Of a stretch of DNA of 64,000 nucleotides, positions 50,391-57,859 are shown in pieces. Numbering within the stretch: position 1 is the first letter of the stretch; each line of letters begins with the position of its first letter. The position numbers were made by a program, and so were the translations under genes. Origin of the DNA: Pelomonas sp039929605 (GTDB lineage Bacteria > Pseudomonadota > Gammaproteobacteria > Burkholderiales > Burkholderiaceae_C); contig NZ_JBDSQX010000182.1 in the NCBI RefSeq assembly GCF_039929605.1, forward strand, positions 1 to 64,000. Reading direction: 5' to 3'. The notes under the pieces are model-generated. The model was given only the letters and a program-made list of their open reading frames with translations. It did no database searches and was not told where the DNA came from.

Positions 50391-51998
50391 ATGGGCCGAA
50401 GGTCTGGAGTTGAGGGGTTCCTGCGCGCCGCAGGGCGCGCCATGGCTGCATCGGAACGGAACCGACAGCGCTTGGTTCGAGCAGCAGCTACCCAAGCAAG
50501 GCAGCTTGAACGCCATCAACGGATGGCAGCGAATCAACATAGACGTGCTGACCAGGCGGCTGCAAAGGAAGCCAAGGCTCAGTACCTCGCGGACCGGGAA
50601 GCTGAGACCGAAGACCTGAATGCTGAGGTCCAGGAACGCGTCGACGAGCTTCAGAGCATCTTGGCGCACACACTGAGGGTGGACGACCGCATCACTTTCA
50701 ACTCGTTAAGGAGCAAGGTCGCCTTCGATGAGTTCAAGCTTGCGTCAGCCCTGGTCTCGAAGCCAGCTCCGACAGCCGCAGTGGTTGCCCCGCCCTCCTG
50801 GGTGCAGAAGTTCATCCCAGGCGCTTCTTCGAAGCATGCGCAAGCCGTCGAGGCGAACCGTGCCTCGCACGCTGCTGCTCTCGCCGAGCACCAGCGCGTC
50901 GAAGCAATGAAGGTTGCGGCGACTGCGAAGGCGAAGGAAGAGCATGCTCAGCGCAAGGCTGCCTTTGAAGCTGAGCAGCAGAAGAGGAACGCGGAGGTCG
51001 ACGACTTCGAGGCCGACTACCGAGCTAAGAACGCCGACGCCGTCGTGGCGTACAACGAGATGGTTCTGACACGCTCGGAGTACCCCGATGAGGGCTTTCC
51101 TCAGAACTTCCGCCTGGCGTACAACGAAGCTTCCAGTGAGCTGGTGGTCGAGTACGAGCTGCCGCTTGCCACAGTGATCCCTGCTGAGGCTGAGTACCGC
51201 TACATCAAGACGCGGGACGAGATTGAATCAAAGGCCCGCAAGCCAGCGGAGACGAAGAAGCTGTACCAGGACGTGCTGGCATCCATCGCGCTTCGGACGC
51301 TGCATGAGCTGTTCGAAGCGGATCAGGCTGACGCGCTTTCCATCGCGACCTTCACAGGCGTCTTGGACACCATCGACCCCGCGAATGGCCGTGAGGCCCG
51401 CATTCCTGTCATTAGCGTCCGTGCTCCAAAGGCTGAGTTCGAGCAAATTCGCTTGGACAAGGTCGACAAGGTGGTCTGTCTTCGCAACCTGGGAGCCCAT
51501 GTCTCAGGCCGACCCGATGAGCTTCAAGCGGTGAAGCCCATCGTCGAGTTCAACATGGTCGACAAGCGGTTCATCGAGCAGGGCGATGCGCTTTCCGGCC
51601 TGGAGTCAAGGCCGAACCTCATGGACCTGACACCCAGCGAGTTCGAAATCCTGGTTTCAAACCTGTTCGGCAAGATGGGTCTGGAAACCAGACTCACGCG
51701 CTCCTCGCGCGATGGTGGCGTGGATGCAGTCGCTTTCGATGCTCGTCCGGTACTGGGAGGCAAGGTAGTCATTCAGGCGAAGCGATACCGCGACACGGTG
51801 GGAGTCAGTGCCGTGCGTGACCTGTACGGCACGATGCTCAATGAAGGTGCCTCCAAGGGCATCCTCGTGTGTACCAGCGGCTACGGTGCCGACGCGTACA
51901 ACTTCTCCAAGGACAAGCCGCTCGAGCTCATCGATGGCGGTGGCCTGCTTTACCTACTGCGAGAGCACGCGGGTACGCATGCGCGCATTGCGTCGTAG
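50391..51998 (+). CDS. Mrr-like restriction endonuclease with long coiled-coil region
   Basis: A 535-residue protein. Residues about 15-90 and 145-205 are charged, Ala/Glu/Lys-rich coiled coils (QAAAKEAKAQYLADREAETE). A middle alpha/beta domain (SSELVVEYELPLATVIPAEA) follows. The C-terminal 120 residues are an Mrr-type nuclease: LTPSEFEILVSNLFGKMGLET, then the catalytic pattern DGGVDAVAFD and VVIQAKRY, and GILVCTSGYGADAY. A strong ribosome site (GGGAGG) precedes the ATG. GC content is clearly below the neighbours, and there is no methylase nearby. It could be a modification-dependent or other defence nuclease; target unknown. Confidence 0.85.
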   Translation: MGRRSGVEGFLRAAGRAMAASERNRQRLVRAAATQARQLERHQRMAANQHRRADQAAAKEAKAQYLADREAETEDLNAEVQERVDELQSILAHTLRVDDRITFNSLRSKVAFDEFKLASALVSKPAPTAAVVAPPSWVQKFIPGASSKHAQAVEANRASHAAALAEHQRVEAMKVAATAKAKEEHAQRKAAFEAEQQKRNAEVDDFEADYRAKNADAVVAYNEMVLTRSEYPDEGFPQNFRLAYNEASSELVVEYELPLATVIPAEAEYRYIKTRDEIESKARKPAETKKLYQDVLASIALRTLHELFEADQADALSIATFTGVLDTIDPANGREARIPVISVRAPKAEFEQIRLDKVDKVVCLRNLGAHVSGRPDELQAVKPIVEFNMVDKRFIEQGDALSGLESRPNLMDLTPSEFEILVSNLFGKMGLETRLTRSSRDGGVDAVAFDARPVLGGKVVIQAKRYRDTVGVSAVRDLYGTMLNEGASKGILVCTSGYGADAYNFSKDKPLELIDGGGLLYLLREHAGTHARIAS

Positions 51999-52015
51999 CG
52001 AGCTTCAGTGCCGCC

Positions 52016-52651
52016 CTAACCGAGGTGCAGGCCCAACCGCGCCAGCTCGCCGCGCCCCTGGCGCACCAGCACCGGCTCGTCGCCTTGGCTCAAGTCCAAC
52101 ACCGTGGTCGGCTGGGCCGGGCAGGCGCCCGCGTCCAGCACGAACTGCAGTTGCCGGTCCAGCCGGGCGCAGACGTCGGCGGCGTCGTTCATCGGCTCGG
52201 TGTCGCCGGGCGGGATCAGCGTCGTCGACAACAGCGGCTCGCCGAACAGCGCCAGCAGGTCCTGCGTGACGCGGTGGTCGGGCACGCGCAGGCCGATGGT
52301 GCGGCGGCTGGGGTGGGACAGGCGGCGCGGCACTTCCTTGGTGGCCGGCAGGATGAAGGTGTAGGCACCGGGCGTGGCCAGCTTGAGCAGGCGGTACTGG
52401 CGGTTGTCCACCCTCGCGTAGTTGGCCAGCTCGGACAGGTCGCGGCACAGCAGCGTCAGGTGGTGCTTGTCGTCGACGCCGCGCACCCGGCGCAGCGCCT
52501 CGGCGGCGCCTTTGTCGTCCAGGCGGCAGACGAAGGCGTAGCTGGAGTCCGTCGGGATGGCGCCAATGCCGCCGGCCTGCAGCATCTGCGCTGCCTGGCG
52601 CAGGAAGCGCGGCTGCGGGTTGTCGGGGTGGACTTCGAAGAGCTGGGCCAT
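52016..52651 (-). CDS. YciO/Sua5/YrdC family protein
   Basis: A 211-residue protein of the YrdC fold. The start at 52651 gives AQLFEVHPDNPQPRFLRQAA directly. Family marks are GGIGAIPTDSSYAFVCRL, KHHLTLLCRDLSELANYA, PGAYTFILPATKEVPRRL and RTIGLRVPDHRV. It resembles YciO more than the threonylcarbamoyl-AMP synthase TsaC in its PTDSSYAF and STTLIPPG elements. In E. coli yciO lies next to the PHP gene yciV; here a repressor/M56 pair separates them. Its start is 32 bp behind the M56 stop, so it is probably in the same transcript. Confidence 0.88.
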   Translation of the reverse strand: MAQLFEVHPDNPQPRFLRQAAQMLQAGGIGAIPTDSSYAFVCRLDDKGAAEALRRVRGVDDKHHLTLLCRDLSELANYARVDNRQYRLLKLATPGAYTFILPATKEVPRRLSHPSRRTIGLRVPDHRVTQDLLALFGEPLLSTTLIPPGDTEPMNDAADVCARLDRQLQFVLDAGACPAQPTTVLDLSQGDEPVLVRQGRGELARLGLHLG

Positions 52652-52682
52652 ACGGCATTTTGCGGTAGCCGGCCCGTGAGCT

Positions 52683-53870
52683 TCAGTCGAACTTGAAGAG
52701 GAACTGCTGTTCCAGCTCGGCGTCGGCCAGCTCGGTCTTGCAGACATAGGCCTGCACCGTCTTCCGGATGATGTCGACCAAGCGGGGGTCGCCTTGCACC
52801 TGTACGGCGTCGGCATGGCCGCCCCGGCCGATCTTGAACTTCACGTCAACGAGATAGTCACCTTTGAGCCCTTCCGGTGGGGGCCCGGGGGGCAGCGGCA
52901 TGTCCGGGCAGGCCTCGCTCACCTTCGCGCGCTGGGCGGTTACGTCCGAGAGTTCAGAGCGCGAGCGGTGAGCCGTTGGCTTGGCGGCTTCCGGCGTACC
53001 GGTGTTCAGCGCCTGTACGGCGCCGAAGCCCAGCACGGCGCTCAGCGCCAGCGCCGCATGGGCCGCTTGACGAGCCCTGACGCTGGGGGCGGCGTTCTTG
53101 AGCAACATGATCCTCTCCTTCAAGGGGTGGCGAGCCTGCCAGGCCGAGGCAGTGGGCGGGAGGCCGGTGGCCCCGTCGAGCTTGAGCAGGGCGAGGCCGT
53201 AGCGGCGCCAGCTGCCGGGATAACGTTGCATCACAGCGGCGTCACAGGCGAGTTCCTGGTCCTGCCGCAGGGCGGCCAGGCCCCACCACATCAGCGGGTT
53301 GAACCAGGCGAGGCCGGTCAGCAGCGTGGCCAGCATCCGCGCAGAGTTGTCGAGCCGGCGTGCGTGGGTGGCCTCGTGAGCCAGGATCCAGCGTCTCTCG
53401 TCGGCCGCGAATCGCTGCCGGAAGTCGGCCGGCAAGACCAGGCGCGGGCGCCACACGCCGAGCAGGCCGGGCGAGTCGCCGGCAGGCGCCCGCCACGGGC
53501 CAAGGCCACGGCCCTGCAACTGCCGCCGGTAGCGGTGGTGCCGCGCGGTCTGCGCCCAGGCCACGGCAATGAGGCCGGCCAGCCACAGCGCCTGCGCGCC
53601 GGCCTGCGCTCCCTCCGGCGTCGCAGCGCTGGGCAATGCCGTCAGCGTTGAGATGTGCACGGCCGGCAAGGTCAAGTGCGGCAAGCCAGTCGACGGCCAG
53701 AGTGCGGCGAGGGCCAACCAAGGCGGCAGCAGCCACAGCGCGTAGGCAGCCTGGGGCCCTGCCCGCCGCCGCCAGGGCCGCCGCAGCACCAAGACCGCCA
53801 GCAGCCCCAACGTGAGGCCGGTGTGGGCACGCCACAGCGTGTCGATCCAGGTGTCAGGCAGCGTCGTCAT
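52683..53870 (-). CDS. M56 family membrane peptidase with TonB-like C-terminal domain
   Basis: A 395-residue protein. N-terminal helices (THGL-like LTLGLLAVLVL and AAYALWLLPPWLALAALW) are followed by the zinc motif ILAHEATHARRLDN and WFNPLMWWGLAALRQDQELACDAAVM. After another helix and a Ser/Pro-rich linker the last 70 residues (LKGDYLVDVKFKIGRGGHAD and onward) have the strand-helix-strand look of a TonB C-terminal domain. It is not a close copy of the other two M56 proteins. Its start overlaps the repressor gene by 17 bp. It may cleave that repressor in response to a periplasmic signal. Confidence 0.85.
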   Translation of the reverse strand: MTTLPDTWIDTLWRAHTGLTLGLLAVLVLRRPWRRRAGPQAAYALWLLPPWLALAALWPSTGLPHLTLPAVHISTLTALPSAATPEGAQAGAQALWLAGLIAVAWAQTARHHRYRRQLQGRGLGPWRAPAGDSPGLLGVWRPRLVLPADFRQRFAADERRWILAHEATHARRLDNSARMLATLLTGLAWFNPLMWWGLAALRQDQELACDAAVMQRYPGSWRRYGLALLKLDGATGLPPTASAWQARHPLKERIMLLKNAAPSVRARQAAHAALALSAVLGFGAVQALNTGTPEAAKPTAHRSRSELSDVTAQRAKVSEACPDMPLPPGPPPEGLKGDYLVDVKFKIGRGGHADAVQVQGDPRLVDIIRKTVQAYVCKTELADAELEQQFLFKFD

Positions 53871-54225
53871 GCGCCTCCAGCAGGCGCCGCAAGGCCTCGG
53901 CGTCTTCGCGGCTCAATTTGCGCTGGGAGGAAAAATGCGCCACCAGCGGCGACAGCCGACCGCCGAAGACACGGTCGAGTAGGTTCAGCGATTCACCCTG
54001 CTCCCAGTCGTCACGGGCGACGAGGGGTTCGTAGAGATAGCGCCGGCCGTCGCGGTCCGCCTGCAGCGCGCCCTTGTTGAGCAGGCGGTTCAGCAGTGTC
54101 TTGACTGTGCCGAGCTGCCAGCCGGCGTCCTGTGGCAGGGCGGCGAGGATGTCCTCGGCACTGAGCGGATGGCGCGCCCAGAGGGTGCGCATGATCCGGG
54201 ATTCGGCGTCGGAGATGCTGCTCAT
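53854..54225 (-). CDS. BlaI/MecI/CopY family transcriptional repressor
   Basis: A 123-residue repressor starting at the ATG at 54225 (a TTG three codons upstream is less likely). It shows SISDAESRIMRTLWARHPLSA, the DNA-recognition region WQLGTVKTLLNRLLNKGALQADRDGRRYLYEP, and an acidic C-terminal helix. It is a paralogue of the repressor at 47968. A nested palindrome lies immediately upstream. It is inserted, together with its M56 partner, between the PHP gene and the yciO-like gene. Confidence 0.9.
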   Translation of the reverse strand: MSSISDAESRIMRTLWARHPLSAEDILAALPQDAGWQLGTVKTLLNRLLNKGALQADRDGRRYLYEPLVARDDWEQGESLNLLDRVFGGRLSPLVAHFSSQRKLSREDAEALRRLLEAHDDAA

Positions 54226-54228
54226 GAT

Positions 54229-54271
54229 CGACAACAGAGTGTTGACGATTGATTGTCAACGGCTGTTGTCG
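54229..54271. promoter_or_regulatory. Nested palindromic operator upstream of the second BlaI-type gene
   Basis: The outer arms CGACAACAG and CTGTTGTCG are perfect complements; the inner GTTGAC and GTCAAC are too. This forms two dyads, GACAACAGAGTGTTGAC and GTCAACGGCTGTTGTC. They start 4 bp before the repressor ATG and fit two BlaI dimers. The half-site differs from the TTAC/GTAA operators of the first locus. Confidence 0.7.
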
Positions 54272-54316
54272 AACGCGCCAATCGAGGGAAACCCGCGGGC
54301 GGCGCGGACGACTGGA

Positions 54317-55180
54317 TCAGTGATGAATCTTGTCGGCCAGCTCGGCCCAGACGGGCGTGAGCTTGGTAGCAAGAGGCGGCAGCGTGCCGAGGTCGATACG
54401 GCTCTCGTCGGGGCTGTGGAAGTCCGAGCCGCGCGACGCGAGGAGGCCGAACTCCAGCGCCGTGTCGGTGTACTTCACGAACTCGGCCGGCGTGTGGCTG
54501 CCGGTGACGACCTCGATGCCGCGCCCGCCGTGGCCGATGAACTCGGTGATGAGTGCGTACTCCTCGGTCGGTGTGAAGTCGTAGCGGCCCGGGTGGGCGA
54601 TGACGGCGACACCGCCGGCGCGGGTGATCCAGCCGACGGCGTCCTTCAGCGCCGCCCACTTGTGCGCCACGAAGCCGGGCTTGCCTTCGGTCAGGAAGCG
54701 GCGGAACACCTCCGAGATGTCGCTGCAATGGCCGGCGTCGACAAGGAAGCGGGCGAAGTGGGTGCGCGAGATCAGCTCCGGGTTGCCGACGTACTTCAAC
54801 GCGCCCTCGAAGGCGCCGTGGATGCCGACCTCGGCCAGGCCAGCCGCCATCTCGCGGGCACGCGGCTCGCGCCCGCCACGCGTGGCGCGCAGGCCATTGA
54901 TGATCTCGGGCGCTTCATGGTCGAAGCCCAGCCCGACGATGTGCACGACACGGCCGGCGAAGCTGACCGAGATTTCGGTGCCGGTCAGGTAGGGCAGGCC
55001 CAGGGCCTTGGCGGCGGCGATGGCGCGGGCTTGGCCGCCGATCTCGTCGTGGTCGGTCAGTGACCACAGCTGCACGCCGCCCGCCTTAGCGCGCGCGGCC
55101 AGCGCCTCGGGCGTCAGCGTGCCGTCCGAGACGATGGAATGGCAATGCAGGTCGGCGTTGAGCGTGGGGTTGAGGTTCAC
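54317..55180 (-). CDS. PHP domain phosphoesterase (YciV/Rnm type)
   Basis: A 287-residue PHP-fold phosphoesterase: metal ligands are visible in NADLHCHSIVSDGTLTP, SLTDHDEIGGQARAI, GTEISVSFAG, VAVIAHPGRYDF and SRGSDFHSP. Relatives hydrolyse nucleoside 3',5'-bisphosphates and short RNA 5' ends (the E. coli YciV/RNase AM group). The start at 55180 lies 9 bp after the recJ stop, so the two are in one transcript. It is followed by the repressor/M56 insertion. Confidence 0.9.
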   Translation of the reverse strand: MNLNPTLNADLHCHSIVSDGTLTPEALAARAKAGGVQLWSLTDHDEIGGQARAIAAAKALGLPYLTGTEISVSFAGRVVHIVGLGFDHEAPEIINGLRATRGGREPRAREMAAGLAEVGIHGAFEGALKYVGNPELISRTHFARFLVDAGHCSDISEVFRRFLTEGKPGFVAHKWAALKDAVGWITRAGGVAVIAHPGRYDFTPTEEYALITEFIGHGGRGIEVVTGSHTPAEFVKYTDTALEFGLLASRGSDFHSPDESRIDLGTLPPLATKLTPVWAELADKIHH

Positions 55181-55189
55181 GCCCCGAGT

Positions 55190-56926
55190 TTAAGGAGTCG
55201 CGACCGTTGCCTGCGCCTCGACAACGTATTGCACCCGCTGCTGACCCTGCCATTCGTCCAGGCTGAGCCGGTAGGCCAGCGTGGCGCGCTCGGGCAGCAT
55301 GTCGACGTGGTTGAACCAGATCGCGTCGATGAGCTTGCCGCCGTGGCGCAGGCGCAGCTTGAGGTGCTTCTCGCCGACCAGGCGCTGGGAGATCACCTCG
55401 AAGTGGTCGCAGAACACCGGCGCCTCGAAGCCCTGGCCCCAGACCTGCGCGTCCAGCAGTCGTGCCGTCTCCGCCGTGGCCGCGTCGGCCGGCAGGGTGC
55501 CGTCATGGCGCAGCGTGCGGGTCAAGTCCTGCTCGTTCAGCCACTCCTCGGCGACGCGGGCGAAGGCGAGGGCGAAGCGGTTGATGTCATCCACCGCCAG
55601 CGTCGCACCGGCCGCCATCGCGTGGCCGCCGAACTTGGCGAGCAAATCAGGCTCGCGCTTGCTGACGAGGTCCAGCGCGTCGCGCAGGTGAAAGCCGGGG
55701 ATGGAGCGGCCTGAGCCTTTGAGATTGCCGTCGGTGCCGCGCGCGAAGACGAAGGTCGGGCGGTGCACGCGGTCCTTGATGCGCGAGGCGACGATGCCGA
55801 CGACGCCTTCGTGGAAGTCGGCGTCGAACAGCGCCACGGCCGGCGGCAGGGCGCCCTGCAGTGCGGCTATGAGCCCGTCCAGCCGCGCCTCGGCCATCTC
55901 GCGCATGCCGCTCTCGATCTCGCGGCGCTCGCGGTTGATGGCGTCGAGCTGGGTGGCCAGCTCCAACGCGCGCTCGGGGTCATCGGTGGTCAGCGTCTCG
56001 ATGCCCAGCGTCATGTCGGCCAGGCGCCCGGCCGCGTTGATGCGCGGGCCTAGTGCAAAGCCGAGGTCGAAGCCCTGGGCCTTGCTCGCGTCGCGCTTGG
56101 CGGCGCTGAACAGCGCCATCACCCCCGGCTGCGCGCGGCCCGCGCGCATGCGCTTCAGCCCCTGCGCGACGAGGCGGCGGTTGTTGGCGTCGAGCTTGAC
56201 GACGTCGGCCACGGTGCCGAGGGCGACGAGATCCAGCAGCCCGTCGAGCCGCGGCACCTCGGTGAAGGCACCGCGTGAACGCAGCTCGGCGCGCAGGCCC
56301 ATCAGCACGTAGAAGGCCACGCCCACGCCGGCCAGCGACTTGCTCGCGAAGCTGCAGCCGGATTGGTTGGGGTTGACGATGGCCTCGGCCTCGGGAACGA
56401 CGATGACGCCGTCGACCAGTGCCGGCAGATGGTGGTCGGTCACCAGCACCTTCAGGCCCAGCGCGCGGGCGTGGGCCACGCCGGCGAGGCTGGCGATGCC
56501 GTTGTCCACGGTGACGAGCAGCGTGGGCGATTGCTCCAGCGCCAGGTCGACGATGGTCGGCGTGAGGCCATAGCCGTGCACGGCGCGGTCGGGCACGACG
56601 TAGCCGAGCTGCTCGGGCCGCGCGCCCAGCAGCCGCAGGCCGCGCAGCATGACGGCGCAGGCGGTGGCGCCGTCGCAGTCGTAGTCGGCCACGATGACGA
56701 GGCGCTCGCCGTGCTGGATGGCGTCGGCCAGCAGGCGGCCGGCTTCGGGCAGGCCCTTGAGGTCGGTGGGCGGCAGCAACTGGGCGAGGCTTTCGTCCAG
56801 CTCGGTGGCCTCGCGCACGCCGCGCGAGGCGAGAAGCCGGGCCAGCAGCGGCGCCACGCCGGCCTGCTCCAGCGCCCAGGCGGTGCGCGGATTCACCTCG
56901 CGTTCGATGAGCTTCGGGGAACTCAT
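55190..56926 (-). CDS. recJ: Single-stranded-DNA-specific exonuclease RecJ
   Basis: A 578-residue exonuclease. DHH motifs are clear: IVADYDCDGATACAVMLRGL near residue 80, VTVDNGIASLAG, and LVTDHHLPA. Then follow LGPRINAAGRLADMTLGIE, the DHHA1 part GFHLRDALDL and KFGGHAMAAGATL, and an OB-like C-terminus. RecJ degrades single-stranded DNA 5' to 3' in recombination and mismatch repair. The ATG at 56926 overlaps the preceding gene by 4 bp. Order rpfE-like-recJ-PHP is common in this group from memory. Confidence 0.95.
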   Translation of the reverse strand: MSSPKLIEREVNPRTAWALEQAGVAPLLARLLASRGVREATELDESLAQLLPPTDLKGLPEAGRLLADAIQHGERLVIVADYDCDGATACAVMLRGLRLLGARPEQLGYVVPDRAVHGYGLTPTIVDLALEQSPTLLVTVDNGIASLAGVAHARALGLKVLVTDHHLPALVDGVIVVPEAEAIVNPNQSGCSFASKSLAGVGVAFYVLMGLRAELRSRGAFTEVPRLDGLLDLVALGTVADVVKLDANNRRLVAQGLKRMRAGRAQPGVMALFSAAKRDASKAQGFDLGFALGPRINAAGRLADMTLGIETLTTDDPERALELATQLDAINRERREIESGMREMAEARLDGLIAALQGALPPAVALFDADFHEGVVGIVASRIKDRVHRPTFVFARGTDGNLKGSGRSIPGFHLRDALDLVSKREPDLLAKFGGHAMAAGATLAVDDINRFALAFARVAEEWLNEQDLTRTLRHDGTLPADAATAETARLLDAQVWGQGFEAPVFCDHFEVISQRLVGEKHLKLRLRHGGKLIDAIWFNHVDMLPERATLAYRLSLDEWQGQQRVQYVVEAQATVATP

Positions 56927-57798
56927 AGCGCCTCCAGCGTGGCGGCCATGTCGGGCGTCTGCCAACGGCGCTTCAGCTTCTCGATCAGCGACAAAGGTTG
57001 GGCAATGAAGTGACGCGCAAAGCGCTCACCGCACAACGTCAACTCAGTGAGCGGCTGCGCCAGCGGTCCCGCGTCCAGTCGCTGCCAGGCCTCGGCCCAG
57101 GCGGCGAGGTCGCCGTTTAGCAGCGGCTCGGTCAGGCGGGCGTCGACGGTCACGTCGGCGGGCTGGCCGTTCGCGCGACCGATGTCGCCAATCCATACCG
57201 AGTTGACAGCATGCGCGCCGCGCGCCTCGCGTTCTTCGTTCAGCGCGTGGCCGTGCATCAGCATCTGGGCCTCGTTCTGCCAGCGGCGCAGCACGCGGCT
57301 GTCGGGCAGCCAGGGCTCGATGCGCTGGCCGGCGGCGCGTTCGATGCTGGCCGCGTGCAGGCCCTCCAGCGCCGTCGCATGGCCGATGGCCCAGCGCGTG
57401 GCGTCCAGCAGCCGCCATTGCCAGCCTTCGCTCTGCGGCCACAGCTCGCGCAGCAGCGCGGTGAAGCGGGCCGCATCGGATTCCGACAGATTCAGCGCCG
57501 CCGGCGGCAGCACGTCCACGCCGTCAGTGCCGACGGCCAGATGCACCGGCGTCACCAGCGCCCAGCTCAGCTCGGGGCCGGCGTTGGCGGCCCAGGCCGC
57601 AGCGCTCGGCTCGGCCTGACCACGCAGGGCGGCGAGGGCGATGTGGTGCGGCGGGTGCGGCGAGAACTCGTCGCTGCCCCAGCTCTTCCCCGGGCTGAGC
57701 CGGGCCAGCAGTGCCGCCAGGTTGGGCAGGGCCAGCCCGGACAGCGCATGCCGCGCGGCCTCGTCCAGCGCGCTGGCATGGGGAATCATTAAATGCAT
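56923..57798 (-). CDS. RpfE-like conserved protein upstream of recJ
   Basis: A 291-residue cytosolic protein with the start at 57798 (an ATG at 57789 is also possible). It begins HLMIPHASALDEAARHAL and contains LSWALVTPVHLAVGTDGV, then EGWQWRLLDATRWA, and WQNEAQMLMHGHALNEEREARG, which ends in AVNSVWIGDIG. Homologues beside recJ in betaproteobacteria are annotated as RpfE-like regulators or, without good reason, phosphoglycerate mutases; the function is unproven. It is coupled to recJ by a 4-bp overlap and is divergent from ppk1, with 61 bp between the starts. Confidence 0.85.
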   Translation of the reverse strand: MHLMIPHASALDEAARHALSGLALPNLAALLARLSPGKSWGSDEFSPHPPHHIALAALRGQAEPSAAAWAANAGPELSWALVTPVHLAVGTDGVDVLPPAALNLSESDAARFTALLRELWPQSEGWQWRLLDATRWAIGHATALEGLHAASIERAAGQRIEPWLPDSRVLRRWQNEAQMLMHGHALNEEREARGAHAVNSVWIGDIGRANGQPADVTVDARLTEPLLNGDLAAWAEAWQRLDAGPLAQPLTELTLCGERFARHFIAQPLSLIEKLKRRWQTPDMAATLEAL

Positions 57799-57859
57799 GG
57801 GCGGGATTATCCCGAGGCGATTCAAGCGTTTGTCACAAAGCCTTCATACACTTTTCAAC

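Noticed and set aside
57830..57847. Pho-box-like TTGTCACAAAGCCTTCAT upstream of ppk1
   Set aside because: The repeats match the Pho box only partly, and the site ends 12 bp before the ATG, too close for a PhoB-activated promoter of ppk1.
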